Positions 13,183 through 23,605 of a DNA stretch of 64,000 nt are shown here, in pieces; positions within the stretch are counted from its first letter, which is position 1; the number at the start of each line of letters is the position of its first letter. Origin of the DNA: Solen grandis (Eukaryota; Mollusca; Bivalvia; Adapedonta; Solenidae); NCBI GenBank assembly GCA_021229015.1, contig CM037780.1, positions 65,635,354-65,699,353 on the forward strand. The letters are read 5' to 3'. Below the pieces are notes generated by a model. It worked only from the letters and a program-made list of their open reading frames with translations. It did no database searches and was not told the origin of the DNA. The position numbers and the translations under genes were made by a program.

Positions 13183-15362
13183 CACATCAGTTTACATATT
13201 AATGAGCAAGCTTATGTTACAAAATATTTCAATAGATATTTATTCGTAAGGTATGGAAAATAACCATCATCATTCAAACTTTAACCTTTTTTTTTGGTTC
13301 AAAAATGTTTTTTCTTTTTATTTCTTTTATTCACCAGGCATTCATTTATAAACATTTACCACTTCTCTACAATGATCCATTTCAATACATGAGTTGCTTG
13401 CTCAATATTACAAAGTGTTATATCAAATACAAACAGAAAGTGAAAAAATCTTTCTAAATCTTATATCAAAACATTCTGCAAAATTGTATCCTTTTTACCA
13501 TTAAAAACACCCTTTTCCCTTAAATGGCATCTACACAGTTTCCCAATCTACCGGATATTCACTTCTTCTCAATGCACAATTCCTTAAAATGCTGTACAAA
13601 ACAATGTGCAAACTATCACTGTAACCTTACTGGAGTCCAATTCTAATTCCTAACAGGCACTTCATTGAAAAGGCATCATCTAACAATCCTGCGGACTGAA
13701 GTCAAACATTCCAAACTCTCTACCAAGCAAATTGCTTCTGCACATCTCCCCAAAAGACTCTTAAAGATTTTCATCTTTTTTTGTACAAAGGTTTTCACCA
13801 ATCAAAGAATTAATTGATACCATACACGATTGATAACAAGCTTTGTCTTTACAGTACATCTGATCTTTACATACCTTTTACCCAATAACATGTAATACAT
13901 TGACAACTGTCTTATTATTTTCATCAACACATAAGTAACTTGATTTTCCCCAATGATTTTTGAAAAAGGTCTTTACCTTGCAACATTCCAATACCTATTA
14001 CATCTTATCTAACTGGCCCTTCAAATCAATTTTCTTCCAGTAGATTTTCTCACAGCACTATCTCATTCATAAATACAGAAATGTAATCAAATTAAAATAA
14101 GCATTACTATATCACTATGCAATCAGTAAATGTATCAAAAATGTCATTTTTCCATACAGAGGAAAGAAAATATACATCATACATGAGCATTTATGGCAGA
14201 TCAAGCTTTTAAAAAAGTTTTTTCCCAATTAAAAAAAAAGAAGTTTTTTTCCCAAATGTAGCTGTATCTCAATACAATGTATATATGCTGAAGAGATGTA
14301 TAGAGACATATATTACAAATATGGTGAAGTTGGTATAAGTAAGAACTTGAAGCTGGATCGCTAATGTCCATCGAGCTGAGACAGTTGTAAACGGTGTATG
14401 TAAGTTGTATACACTATAAAATAAATTTTAACAATTCTCAGTTGTTGTTTTTTTTACTCCAGGTATTAATATAATGTTCTAACTTGAGTAACTATTAGAA
14501 CTGTATACATCACTGTTTTCATCATTCAATCTTTATAAAAACATCTATATAAATTGTATGAATGCTATGTTTTTATAATCACTAAAGCGGCAGAATGAAA
14601 TTCATACTTCTCACTAGTTATTATCACATGGGTGTGTTTCTCACACTTGACATGAAGTGAAATCACAGAGTCCAGCTCAATACATATGCACGAAGAGGAA
14701 AGCTAAACCCAAGTCTGAAGCATACAACAGAAGTACAACCTTAACACTATGGCTATGTTGATACACTCACTGGGGACTCCTACAACACGTACAACGAGTA
14801 TGCATGTCCATCTAATACTTAAGCATCACTAATAATGCAGGTTTCATAAAAGTCTGATGGGATGGAAGTCTGAGAGTAGACAATTTGAAACAGATGAATC
14901 AAAAATAGCATCTTTCGCGTTTAGTTACCATATCAATCCAATGTTTAATTTGATATTTTTGTACAAAGGTTAGCTTCATTAATTCATTTTTTTCCTCTCA
15001 GGTTAACAAAATCCATAGAGGTGACCATGGTTTATCAAATTCAGTAAAACCTTAGCTTCAAGTATCATCCCATCGTATTTTAGATTAAATAAATAACATC
15101 AATTAATGAAAAATCATATACTCGGTTACAAAATGTAATTACACTTGTTCCCTAAGTTATCACAAACGAAACAATTGCATGCTGACAGTCGACAGGAAAT
15201 GTCACTTTCCATTTTATACTTCTTCAGCCTACGTTTATGATAATATCGTTCTTTAACATCTATAACCAATGGAGTGAACCACTGCAGTACTTCTGACTCG
15301 GATGTTGTTTCTTAAATTAAATTTATCTTACAGAAAGAACAATACATCAAAGCACTGGTTGA

Positions 15363-16241
15363 CTAGAACTCTAATCTGTAAGCTGAAGAACTTGTTTCAT
15401 GGTCTTGCAACTGAATTGTGCAACGGCTGGCAGATGGGGCAATTTCAATTTTGTTCTCAGCTAACTTGTCTTTATGTAAGGTCATCCACAGTCGTAAGGT
15501 TTCATTATCATATGTGGGAATAACTGTGACTGGAAGATTCTTATCTTCCCATGTGTTCTTGGCCTCCAGAAGAGCATCAAGGATCTGTGGATCTGGACTA
15601 AGGGCACTCAGAACGTAGTACCTGGCCCGGATACGCTTGAAGAACTCAATATCACTGTAGCTGGGATTACCATGGTTGGGGATGTATGTAAGGTCAACAT
15701 AGAATGGTGTGAAAGCAGGGAGTGGGGGCATCTTTACAGCAGCTGAAGCTGCTTTTGATCCAGCAGCTGTGGCTGGGCGTTTTGCACCATTTGTCTTGGA
15801 CTTCTGGGCTGATGATTCCTTGACTGGTGCACTTGCTGGTCTAGACCTTGCAGATTTTGCTGGTCCAGATGCCAATTTAGAGTTGTTCAGACTTGAGGAT
15901 GGGGAGGATCTTGAAGTATCAGTAGAATCTTTATTACCAGCTGTTGAAAGGCGTGACTTAGATTTTTCTGGAACTCCATTACTAGTCTTAGGTGCAGACT
16001 TGGTACCTGCTGGTGGTTTCTTAGTCGCAGATGGTGGTCTCTTTGTCTCTGGTTTCTTTGGGTCTGCAGCAGCTTTCTTAGCCTCTGCACCAGTTTTCTT
16101 GGGGTCAGCAAGCTTAGTTGCTGACTTTGGACGTGGCGATTTCTTTGCTGTAGCAACACCATTTGTTTTTGCAGCCTTTTCTTCTGGTGGAGGTGGGGAA
16201 GGTAATCCCATTGGCTCCCCCCATTCTGCAAGTGGATTGAA
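15363..16241 (-). other. MAP1 light-chain region with likely processing site
   Basis: Within the main exon, FNPLAEWGEP starts at about 16241. It resembles the NPLEWF-type sequence at which vertebrate MAP1 polyproteins are cut into heavy and light chains. Cleavage here would give a light chain of about 290 residues. It has a Pro-rich start (PSPPPPEE), a Lys/Ala/Ser/Pro-rich basic linker of about 150 residues, and a conserved C-terminal domain of about 120 residues from PPLPAFTPFYVDLTYIPNH onward. Two NPF tripeptides (EH-domain ligands) lie just upstream, at about 16366-16380 and 16329-16345. The cleavage point is inferred from similarity. Confidence 0.6.
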
Positions 16242-19200
16242 TGATGCTGGGCCACCATGTGATCCAAATTCATCTTCCGGAGAACTGTCTTCAAATGGTC
16301 CTTGTGGCTGAGAACTTTGTTGTTGATCTAATCCAACAAATGGGTTCAAACCTGTTTGGGGGCCCATTTCAAAGGGATTAGACATTGGACCAGATTGCCT
16401 TGTTGGTGCTCCAAAGTCCTCAAAGTCCTGTCCAAATGGATGTGATGGAGGAGGTGGGTGTGCTCCAAAATCATCTTTCACATCTTCAACAGAATCTACA
16501 TCATCTTGTTCTCCGATCTGATGATAGCCTAACTGACCACCATGACTCTGATCTGTGACCTCAGATTCTGGAGTAAGCAAATTGTCACTTGGTTGTTCCA
16601 TCAATGAGTCGAAAGGTGCAGCAAGACTGTCAGCATCCATGGGTTTTCCATCCTGTTCATCCAGTCTCTCACTTACACTGTCCTGTATAAGACATCTTTC
16701 ATCAGTATTTTCTTCCTGTTCAAAAGAACTGCTCTCTTCACCTTCGTCCTCTTCCTCTGAGTCTTCACTGTCATCCTCATATGATCTTTCAACACTATCT
16801 CGCTGATCATCACTTGAAACTGGTGCTTGATTTTCTTCTTTTTCAATGCTGTCCCTCGGAATTGATTCTCTTTCACTGCCATCACTCTGTTCAACATCCC
16901 TTTCAATGCTATCTCTCTGTACCCCAGTTTCCATTGGTTTAGCAAGTTCTTGTTCTACCTCTCGTTCTAGAGAGTCTCTATTTTGAGAATCTGGACTATC
17001 AGCACGTTCACCAATAGATTCAGGAGTTTCAGGTCTGAAATCTGGCTGACCACCCTGTAGCTGAGATTCCATTTGTAAAGATTCTGGCTGGTTGACATTT
17101 TCTTCACCTTCCAGATAATCATTTTCAATCATTTCAGATTCAGGATGATCAAGCTCATCATCTTCTCCATCTGCGCCCATCAAGGCAGGTGATTCTGGTT
17201 TCCCATATAAAGAATCAGTTGGAATTCCAGCATCAATTAATCTGTTTTCTGCTTGGTCTATTTCAACAGGTTCTGGCGATTTAGGTCTTTCAATTACGTC
17301 GTCTGGAGAATCTGGTCTATCCTGTGCCCTCTGCACTTCTTGATCTGGAGACAGTTCAAGACGCTGATCTTTGTCTAAGTCTTCATCAGGTAATTGAGAT
17401 AGCTGGGATGATGTTTCTGGCATGAAACCAAAATCTTCCAAAGGTTGTTGAGATTCTGGAAGATCCTGTATGTCTTCATCTCTTTGTTCTATACTTGAAT
17501 CTTCTTTAGATGAAACTAGAGGATCTGATTCCATTGATAAAAAATAGCTTGGTTGGCGTTCTTTTGGGACCGATTCTTTGTGTTCCTCTTCTTGAACAAT
17601 ACTGTCATCGTCTAATTCTTCCTCATGATCTGAAACAGGAGTTTCCAATTTTTCAGGAACAAGAGAACTCTGTTCAAAAGCTGGTGGTTCCACTGCGCTC
17701 TCTTTTTCAAATTGTGCTTGTTCAAACTGTTCTGATTCAAGTGAGACTGGTTCTGGTTCACATGGGTACTGTGATTTAGGCAGGGCTTGTTCTGTTTCAA
17801 GAGGGGTCTGCTCTGATTCAAGTGGGGCTTGCTCTGGTTCAAGCAGGGCCTTCTCTGGTTCAAGTGGGGCTTGTTCAGGTTCCAATGGGACTTCAATTTT
17901 CTCTGTAGAGTTATTTTCTTTATGCATTCTTCATTTTCTATTATGGACATGCTCTGGAAGTGAAGGACTTTGCTTCATATCATCCTCTTTATTCATCTCA
18001 TAACCTACATCTTCTGATATGACTGGACTTTGCTCAATCTGTTTTTCTTCTTTTGAGTACATCTCTTCTTCTACAACATCCTTGTTTTCTTTAATGTCAT
18101 CTCCCTTTGACTGGTCTGGAGTAACAAAGGAATCCTCAACAGCTGGCTGACTGAACCCTTCATCTTCAGGAAAATGGTTCTCTACTTCATCTGGGGTTTC
18201 AAGCTCAACTGGAGCAGCAGCAAATTTATCATCTACAGGTGCTGTGCTTTCCTCTCCAAGTCCATGAGAAGCAGATACATCATCTGTATCTTGTTTGACT
18301 TGCAAAAGATCAGGCTCTTTAGCTGGCATATCTGCATCCTGATTATGTACTTCAGCTGGCTCTTCTTTCACTGGCATAGCTGGGATAACATCAGGTTCCT
18401 GGCCATAGCTTGCTGGTGTATATGCTAATGGCTCTGGCAATGCCTGTGGTTGAACCTCCTCTGATGTGTCATCTTCAGGTGTTGTCAGTTCTTCAATAGC
18501 GCTATGATCATTGATTCCAAATGCTGGATCATCAAATGGCTGTTTGCTGTCATACATACTTTCATGCATGCTGCCTGTCATGAGGTCTCCATGGAAGCTT
18601 GACTGAATTGAGTTTCTAGCATTCATACTACCCATTAAATCTTCATGCATACTTTCTGTCATTCCACCAAATGCTGGTGCTTCCTCAGTCACATTATTTT
18701 TCTGAGCGTTTAAGTCTCCCTCAATGTCATGCTCATCATCATAAATGCCCAGTTCTATCATTTTGTTCTTGTCCATGATTGCTGGCTCTGCCTCAGGAGA
18801 AATCTGAGGTGGATCTGTGAGAGGAGCTGGCTGTTCAACCTCTGGCTCTGTGTTCACAGGTGTTGGTTCAAGAAGGTCATTAGAGAGGGCTGGTCGATCC
18901 ACAGATGATTCTACACCATTGGTGAGGAGATCTGCTTCAAGTCCTTGCACTAATGGAGCTGGTTCCTCTGGCTTAACTTTAGGTGTACTTTCTGCCTTTT
19001 TAGATTTTGAAGGCTCTTTAACAGGAGAGACAAGCTGTTTAGGAGTTGAAGGTGTAGAACTTTTAGTTGATGCCTTTGATGGGCTGGAGGCTTGCGATTT
19101 GGTCTTATCAGTCTTTTCTTCTTTAGAAGCCTTATCAGCACTTTTTGAAGTTTTCTTATTGCTATCTTCCTTCTTTGCTTTTGGTGCAGAAGTTGCTTTT

Positions 19201-20405
19201 GATCTTGGTGTTGAACTTAGTTTTGGTGCCAGTTCTTTCTTCGCGACTTCAGTTTTTGGGGTTGAAGCTGGAGAAACTTTTGATCTGGCAGGCATTTTTG
19301 TGGCAGAACCAGATGACTTCTTTGCTGCTGGTTTAGCAGTAAGAGTTTCCCTATTACAGACAGGATGTTTCAAAATGTCCAAGCTTTTCAGCTTCTCAAG
19401 TCCTTCAATAACTTTATGTTGTGGGGCATTTCCAGGGAAAAATATCCTTGTGATGTTGTCCTTGGCATCACTTGGTCTCCACACCAGGAGAGCACACACA
19501 GACAGTGTATTTGGTAAAGGCAAGTGCTGGTTTGTTCCAAACTGAGCAACATTCTGGTTCCATTGTTGGTAGAACTCCTTCATTTCTTTACTGTCTGTGA
19601 TGGGGTTCAGGATGTACATGTCCAGAGAACCAATCCCAACCTTGTGGTACAGATTAATTGGCTCAATCGTCTGGCCTGTTGAGGTTCTGGAGCAAGACTG
19701 AGGAAGCTGGCCAATTTGCTTGGCATACTGTATCAACTTATTTCCTTCAGATGCCAAATTGACCAACAATCCATCATCTTTCTTGTTATCATCCTCTGTC
19801 AGGGCTTTCAGCTTATCGGAGGCATTCACATACATGTAACCAATTTCTGGATGAACATTCTCAATGCTCTTCCTCTGTAGAACAGAACTGAAACCATACA
19901 GGTTATCAGTGCCAAGGTGGGTCATCAGGGCAGCATCTATTCTATCAAGGTGGCGTGTGAAGTCCCAAAAGCAAGCTTTACGACTAAAACCTCCGTTGAC
20001 CAGCAGGTTGAATCCACTGATTCCAAAGAGAGCTGAGTCGCCTTGGCAACCAGGGAAAATGTACAGAGTTGGGCGGCTGAATCGAATGTTTCCAACCACA
20101 TCTGTTGACTGAAGAAGTTCATTCAGCTGGCGAACTCTTACAAAGTTACCTACGTAAGCAGTGAACTGTAACACACCATGGTTGGACTCTAATTTCTCAG
20201 CTGGATTAAGCCTGACGTTAAAAGAATTGGAAAAGTCAGTTTTGTTTATATGTCCATTGGACCACTCTCCCTCAGCCAAGGTACAGATTGTGAGACTGCC
20301 TCCTTCTTGCTGCTTCACAGCTCTAGCAACATCTGTGTCCTTGAAAGCACGAGCAAAGTTTCCCAGTGTGTAGGTGTCATCTTGAAGAATCCATGCTCCA
20401 GTGCC
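15363..20405 (-). CDS. MAP1/futsch-family microtubule-associated protein, main exon with one internal TGA
   Basis: A 1681-codon exon. The acceptor AG is at 20407-20406; it starts in phase 0 (GTGAWILQDD) and ends with YRLEF and a stop. Exon residues about 1-350 are the conserved MAP1 N-terminal domain: YIFPGCQGDSALFGISGFN, LVNGGFSRKACFWDF, RHLDRIDAALMTHLGTDNL, and VGIGSLDMYILNPITDSKEM. Residues about 350-490 are Lys/Ser/Pro-rich (KKED, KEEK, SPSK), as expected for microtubule binding. A long acidic region follows, then a basic linker and the MAP1 light-chain C-terminus (FYVDLTYIPNHGNPSYSDIE, FFKRIRARYYVLS, VTVIPTYDNETLRLW). The family cross-links and stabilises microtubules in neurons and is normally cleaved into heavy and light chains. 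Codon 825 is TGA, yet the frame stays open and family-typical on both sides. Very large single exons are typical of the family. The assignment is firm; whether this allele makes full-length protein is not. Confidence 0.93.
16772..16979 (-). repeat. Coding repeat: four RDS(L/I/V)E motifs
   Basis: In the acidic part of MAP1 the peptides RDSLEREVEQ, RDSIERDVEQ, RDSIEKEENQ and RDSVERSYED occur within about 70 residues. They look like degenerate internal repeats with candidate kinase sites at the Ser. They are comparable to the acidic repeat regions of other MAP1 proteins, though the motif itself is not one known to me. Confidence 0.7.
17778..17888 (-). repeat. Coding repeat: LEPEQAP heptads
   Basis: About five tandem copies of a seven-residue unit (LEPEQAP, LEPEKAL, LEPEQAP, LESEQTP, LETEQAL) in MAP1. 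They begin about 13 codons after the in-frame TGA. The 21-nt DNA unit is visible as repeated TTCAAG(T/C)(G/A)GGGCTTG-type sequence on the plus strand. Confidence 0.85.
17931..17933 (-). other. In-frame TGA inside the MAP1 reading frame
   Basis: The minus-strand codons read AAA TGA AGA ATG. The upstream open frame (codon starts at 20405, 20318...) and the downstream one (17927...) share the same phase, so this is a substitution-type stop, not a frameshift. One base change (CGA to TGA, seen as G to A at plus-strand 17933) would explain it. An ATG follows six bases from the start of the stop codon. Confidence 0.95.
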
Positions 20406-21128
20406 CTGAAGATAAGCATAGAAAACAGATTTAGATTTGTATTCATTTCAGTAAACAACAGTTGCATTATCAAATGTCTTGAAAGCACTGACATTGATGA
20501 ATATTGAATACCCCATCATCAGGACCTTGACTAAACATTGGGATGCAATGGGACTGAGGGTTATGATGCCCAGGATTCCTTTACAGCTAAATTTCAACTT
20601 GAAGTGGACATATAAAAATAAAAGATAAAAGTGTGTCAAACTTTATTAAATCCCTAAATAACTTATGCAAAGAGAAAATTTGTGAACAAATTTATGTATA
20701 TCAGTTATTCTGTATTTTAATTCATATTTTAATTCTGTACTCCATGTTTTATAGTAATTAGAAAAATAAAATGCAACCTTCAACATATAATTATAATTAT
20801 ATATCCCAATTGGGTTCAACATCCAGTCATTTGGAGACTATGTCTACAGTACCTGAGACAAATATAGTGCTGGCATACTGTAACATCACACCATGGACAT
20901 GTGTCCAAATACCACACCCAGTCACGTTATCCTGTCAACCACCAAACCAACCCTGGAACTACCTTGTTTATATTTTTCAAGGAATGTTGGCATTCAAACC
21001 CATGACCTCCCACTCCTAATTCAGATGCTCTAACCCCTTGACCACCGAGGACGATCTAACTAGAATTAAAATACATGCATTGAAATAACAGTCACGATGA
21101 CAAGTCAAATTCATGTGCCTATGTTTAC
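20406..21128 (-). other. MAP1 intron carrying a SINE
   Basis: A 723-bp phase-0 intron with a GTAAAC donor at 21128-21123 and a TTCAG acceptor at 20410-20406. Its middle is occupied by the SINE listed separately. Confidence 0.85.
20806..21058 (-). mobile_element. tRNA-derived SINE
   Basis: On the minus strand the head reads GGTGGTCAAGGGGTTAGAGC (A-box-like), and about 30 bases later GGGTTTGAATGCC (B-box-like). A body shared with the copy at 32905-33215 follows (GTTCCAGGG-type, GTGTGG..., GTTGAACCCAA). It is a decayed RNA polymerase III-type retroposon with no coding capacity. Confidence 0.7.
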
Positions 21129-21277
21129 CTGGAAAGCGTGTCCACTGTAGATCAGGTGTTTATGTTTGGTGGGCGTACACAGGAAGTGTTTGACTGCGGT
21201 GGTCACAGTCTGACTCTGGGGGTTGACCAGGATCTCGCATACTAACTCGTCTGAACTGTTGCGGATCACCCTCTCTC
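21129..21277 (-). CDS. MAP1 exon encoding part of the N-terminal domain
   Basis: A 149-nt exon with acceptor TTTCAG (AG at 21279-21278) and donor GTAAAC. Its first two bases finish a Gly codon; 49 codons follow and it ends in phase 0, matching the main exon at 20405. The peptide runs ERVIRNSSDELVCEILVNPQ and HFLCTPTKHKHLIYSGHAFQ. It aligns with the vertebrate MAP1B segment in which HHRSDVLETVVLINPSDEA leads to a KLLVLTGQCFENTGELILQ-type run; the next exon starts with GTGAWILQDD. This belongs to the MAP1 heavy-chain N-terminal domain. Confidence 0.9.
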
Positions 21278-23575
21278 CTGAAACATGAGCAATAATTTTC
21301 TTACTGGACAAGTTCTTCCAAATTATACTAAGATTTCAACTGCACAGAGGGCAGTAGTCTATTGGTCAAATTCATAATTCTAAGTCCAACACTTGCAGGA
21401 TTTAATCCAGTTTCGGAAAAGATTTTTTTTCATGATCTTCATTATTATTAATTCTTCATTATTCCTTTCCTTCCACTGATTGACACAAACAATTAGCATC
21501 TTAGCACTTCACATATTAACTTGGAAGTTTTATTGGTAAAGAAGTGAATTATTGGCATTTAAAAAAAATCCAAAAAAAAAAAAAATCAATGACTATGGTA
21601 TGTTGCTGCTGAGACAGATGTTAATATACTGTGTTAAGCTGAAAATTGATCTAGAAAATACGTCAAGTTAGATTGTTGATTTTAACAAGAAATCAATTTA
21701 TAGACATTAAATATTTGATCAATTTGACTTATTGTTGCTCAGAGACTTTTTTCTTGTAATTAAAAGGAACACCAAATGATATTATCAGCGAATTGTTGTT
21801 TTTTTTTCTGTTATAAAAACAATGAATTACAATAAAGAAATACAATGAAATCAAGCATGATATCTAAACACTTGTTCACTAACAGAAAATGAATCAAATT
21901 TTAGAAGCATTTAGCAGCAATGGGAGACAATCCAAATGTATCATGAATTTTCAATGTTTGGGTTACTGCCCTTTATTTTAAAGGAGGCATGGTTAGACTT
22001 GACTATCTCCCTTAGACCATACCATAGCATAAGAAAACCATTTAATATTGCAGTGTGATCGAACATTTTCAATTCTGAATTTTCCCAAAATAATTAACAT
22101 AAATGATATAAAAACAATGACTTGCTCTAAACTGATAATCAATAATTTCTGCCTGCAATGAAATGATCTGTCAACATACTTCTAGTTTACCAATATTTTC
22201 TTAATTTTTCTTTATTCATTTTCTTTATTCCCGAATACGCAATAGGCAAATTAAATAATTTAAATATATTAAAATGGAACACAATGACATGAATAAGCCA
22301 GGCTCATCTAAAGGGAAACAGTGTGAGACATATATGGTATTTTAACAACTGCAAAAAGAATAATTTCTGAATTAGCAAAATCTAAAATAAGTGAAAAAAT
22401 TGAGTGCTTCTAATAAAATTTTATGAAGAAATTATCTATTTATTAAGATTAAGTTTGAATTAACTGGTGCTGAAATGACTATTTCACCTAGAACACTTAT
22501 CTTAGAGAATGCTAATTGAATCATAACTGAATATTGGCTTAAAAAATGAAAATGAAAGCACTACATGGCATATTTGCTCTCCACTAATTAAGATCAAAGT
22601 TCAAACGAACAGTCTTCTATTAAACAAGAGGCCCATGATGGCACTAAATCGCTCACCTGAGATAAATAGGTTGACACAAGAAACATCTGTACCAATTTAT
22701 TTTAAAATCTGGCCAGTAATTTTGAAGAAGATGATTTTTAAAGTTTTCATATTTTTTTCTTTTTGTTGCCATGGCAACCAGAGTTCTACATGGATCAAGT
22801 TTATTTTAGCAACTTTTGTGAAGGTTGACCCAAGGATCATCCCTGCCAAGTTTAATCTAAATCTGTCCAGTGGTTTCAGAGGAGATGTTGTTTAAAGGTT
22901 TCTCTATATACATATAAGGCAAATAAGCCCCGCCCCTGGCGGCCATGTTTTTTTACGGATCGGAATAATTTTAGCAACTTTGGTAGAGGTTGACCCAAGG
23001 AACATCTGTACCAAATTATTTTGAAATCTGGCCAGTAGTTTTGAAGGAGATGATTTTTAAAGTTTTCAAATTATTTTTCTTTTTTTGCCATGGCAACCAG
23101 AGTTCTTCATGGATCAACTTTATTTTAGCAACTTTTGTGAAGGTTGACCCAAGGAACATTCCTGCCAAGTTTCATTAAAATCTGTCCAACAGTTTCAGAG
23201 GAGATGTCGTTTAAAGCAAATTGTTGACGCCGGACGCCGCCGGACGAAGGGCGATCACAAAAGCTCACCTTGAGCACTAAAAAGAATGTGCACAAGTTGA
23301 GATTGTGATAAAAAAAACAACTTGGAATGAAAACAAATCATCAATTAATATCAGTGTAAAAATACAGCTAAATATAGTCTTAACACACAAAGCATAATTA
23401 ACTATGACTTAGACTCCTTGCAGTGAACTGGTGATAATGACATGATGGAAAGACGCAATAGAAACAGTTTGATTGCTGGAATAGAACTATACACAACACT
23501 AATAAAAGTTTAATAAAATACAAGAGTGACACTCTGTGACAACATGCAAAGATAAGGGGGATAACATTGTCTTAC
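21278..23575 (-). other. MAP1 intron
   Basis: A 2.3-kb intron, AT-rich, holding the interspersed repeat at 22623-23283. The rest (21300-22600) shows no gene or known repeat. Confidence 0.75.
22623..23283 (+). mobile_element. Interspersed repeat, AACAAGAGGCCC type
   Basis: It starts AACAAGAGGCCCATGATGG with GCTCACCTGAG shortly after. It has about two diverged core units (GCCATGGCAACCAGAGTTCT at about 22769 and 23088). It ends with GACGCCGGACGCCGCCGGACG and GCTCACCTTGAGCACTAAAAA. It is related at both ends to the copies at 36096 and 42457, with a different core. Confidence 0.75.
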
Positions 23576-23605
23576 CATCCTTCAATGGATATCCATAAGG
23601 GGTTG
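23576..23605 (-). CDS. MAP1 candidate 30-nt cassette microexon
   Basis: The minus-strand sequence has a CTCTGTGTAG acceptor (AG at 23607-23606), 30 exon bases, and a GTAAGA donor (23575-23570). In the gene's frame it adds ATPYGYPLKD between the flanking exons (GPD | ATPYGYPLKD | GERVIR). It enters and leaves in the same phase as the exons beside it, so both inclusion and skipping keep the frame. That pattern suggests a regulated cassette exon, as is common for microexons in neuronal genes. It was found by splice signals and phase, not by similarity, so it needs transcript support. Confidence 0.55.

Larger units (their letters stand above)
9990..15362 (-). other. Probable long 3' UTR of the MAP1 gene
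   Basis: This 5.4-kb stretch lies directly downstream of the MAP1 stop codon on the minus strand. It is AT-rich, has no recognisable coding region, and none of the interspersed repeat families that fill the introns was seen in it. That absence, and the long 3' UTRs of vertebrate MAP1 genes, suggest it is transcribed UTR rather than intergenic DNA. The end is placed at a minus-strand AATAAA (10013-10018). Other AATAAA matches occur, for example near 13239 and 13330, so shorter isoforms are possible. Extent is inferred. Confidence 0.4.

Noticed and set aside
15709..16311. 200-codon plus-strand open frame opposite the MAP1 light-chain region
   Set aside because: Antisense shadow of a compositionally biased coding exon; low-complexity product with no family features.
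17889..17946. A 46-nt mini-intron (GT at CAT|GTCC, AG at CTACAG) that would remove the TGA
   Set aside because: Splicing would shift into the wrong frame, and 46 nt is too short to be likely.
18817..19545. 242-codon plus-strand open frame opposite the MAP1 basic region
   Set aside because: Antisense shadow of the Lys/Ser/Pro-rich coding sequence; no independent support.
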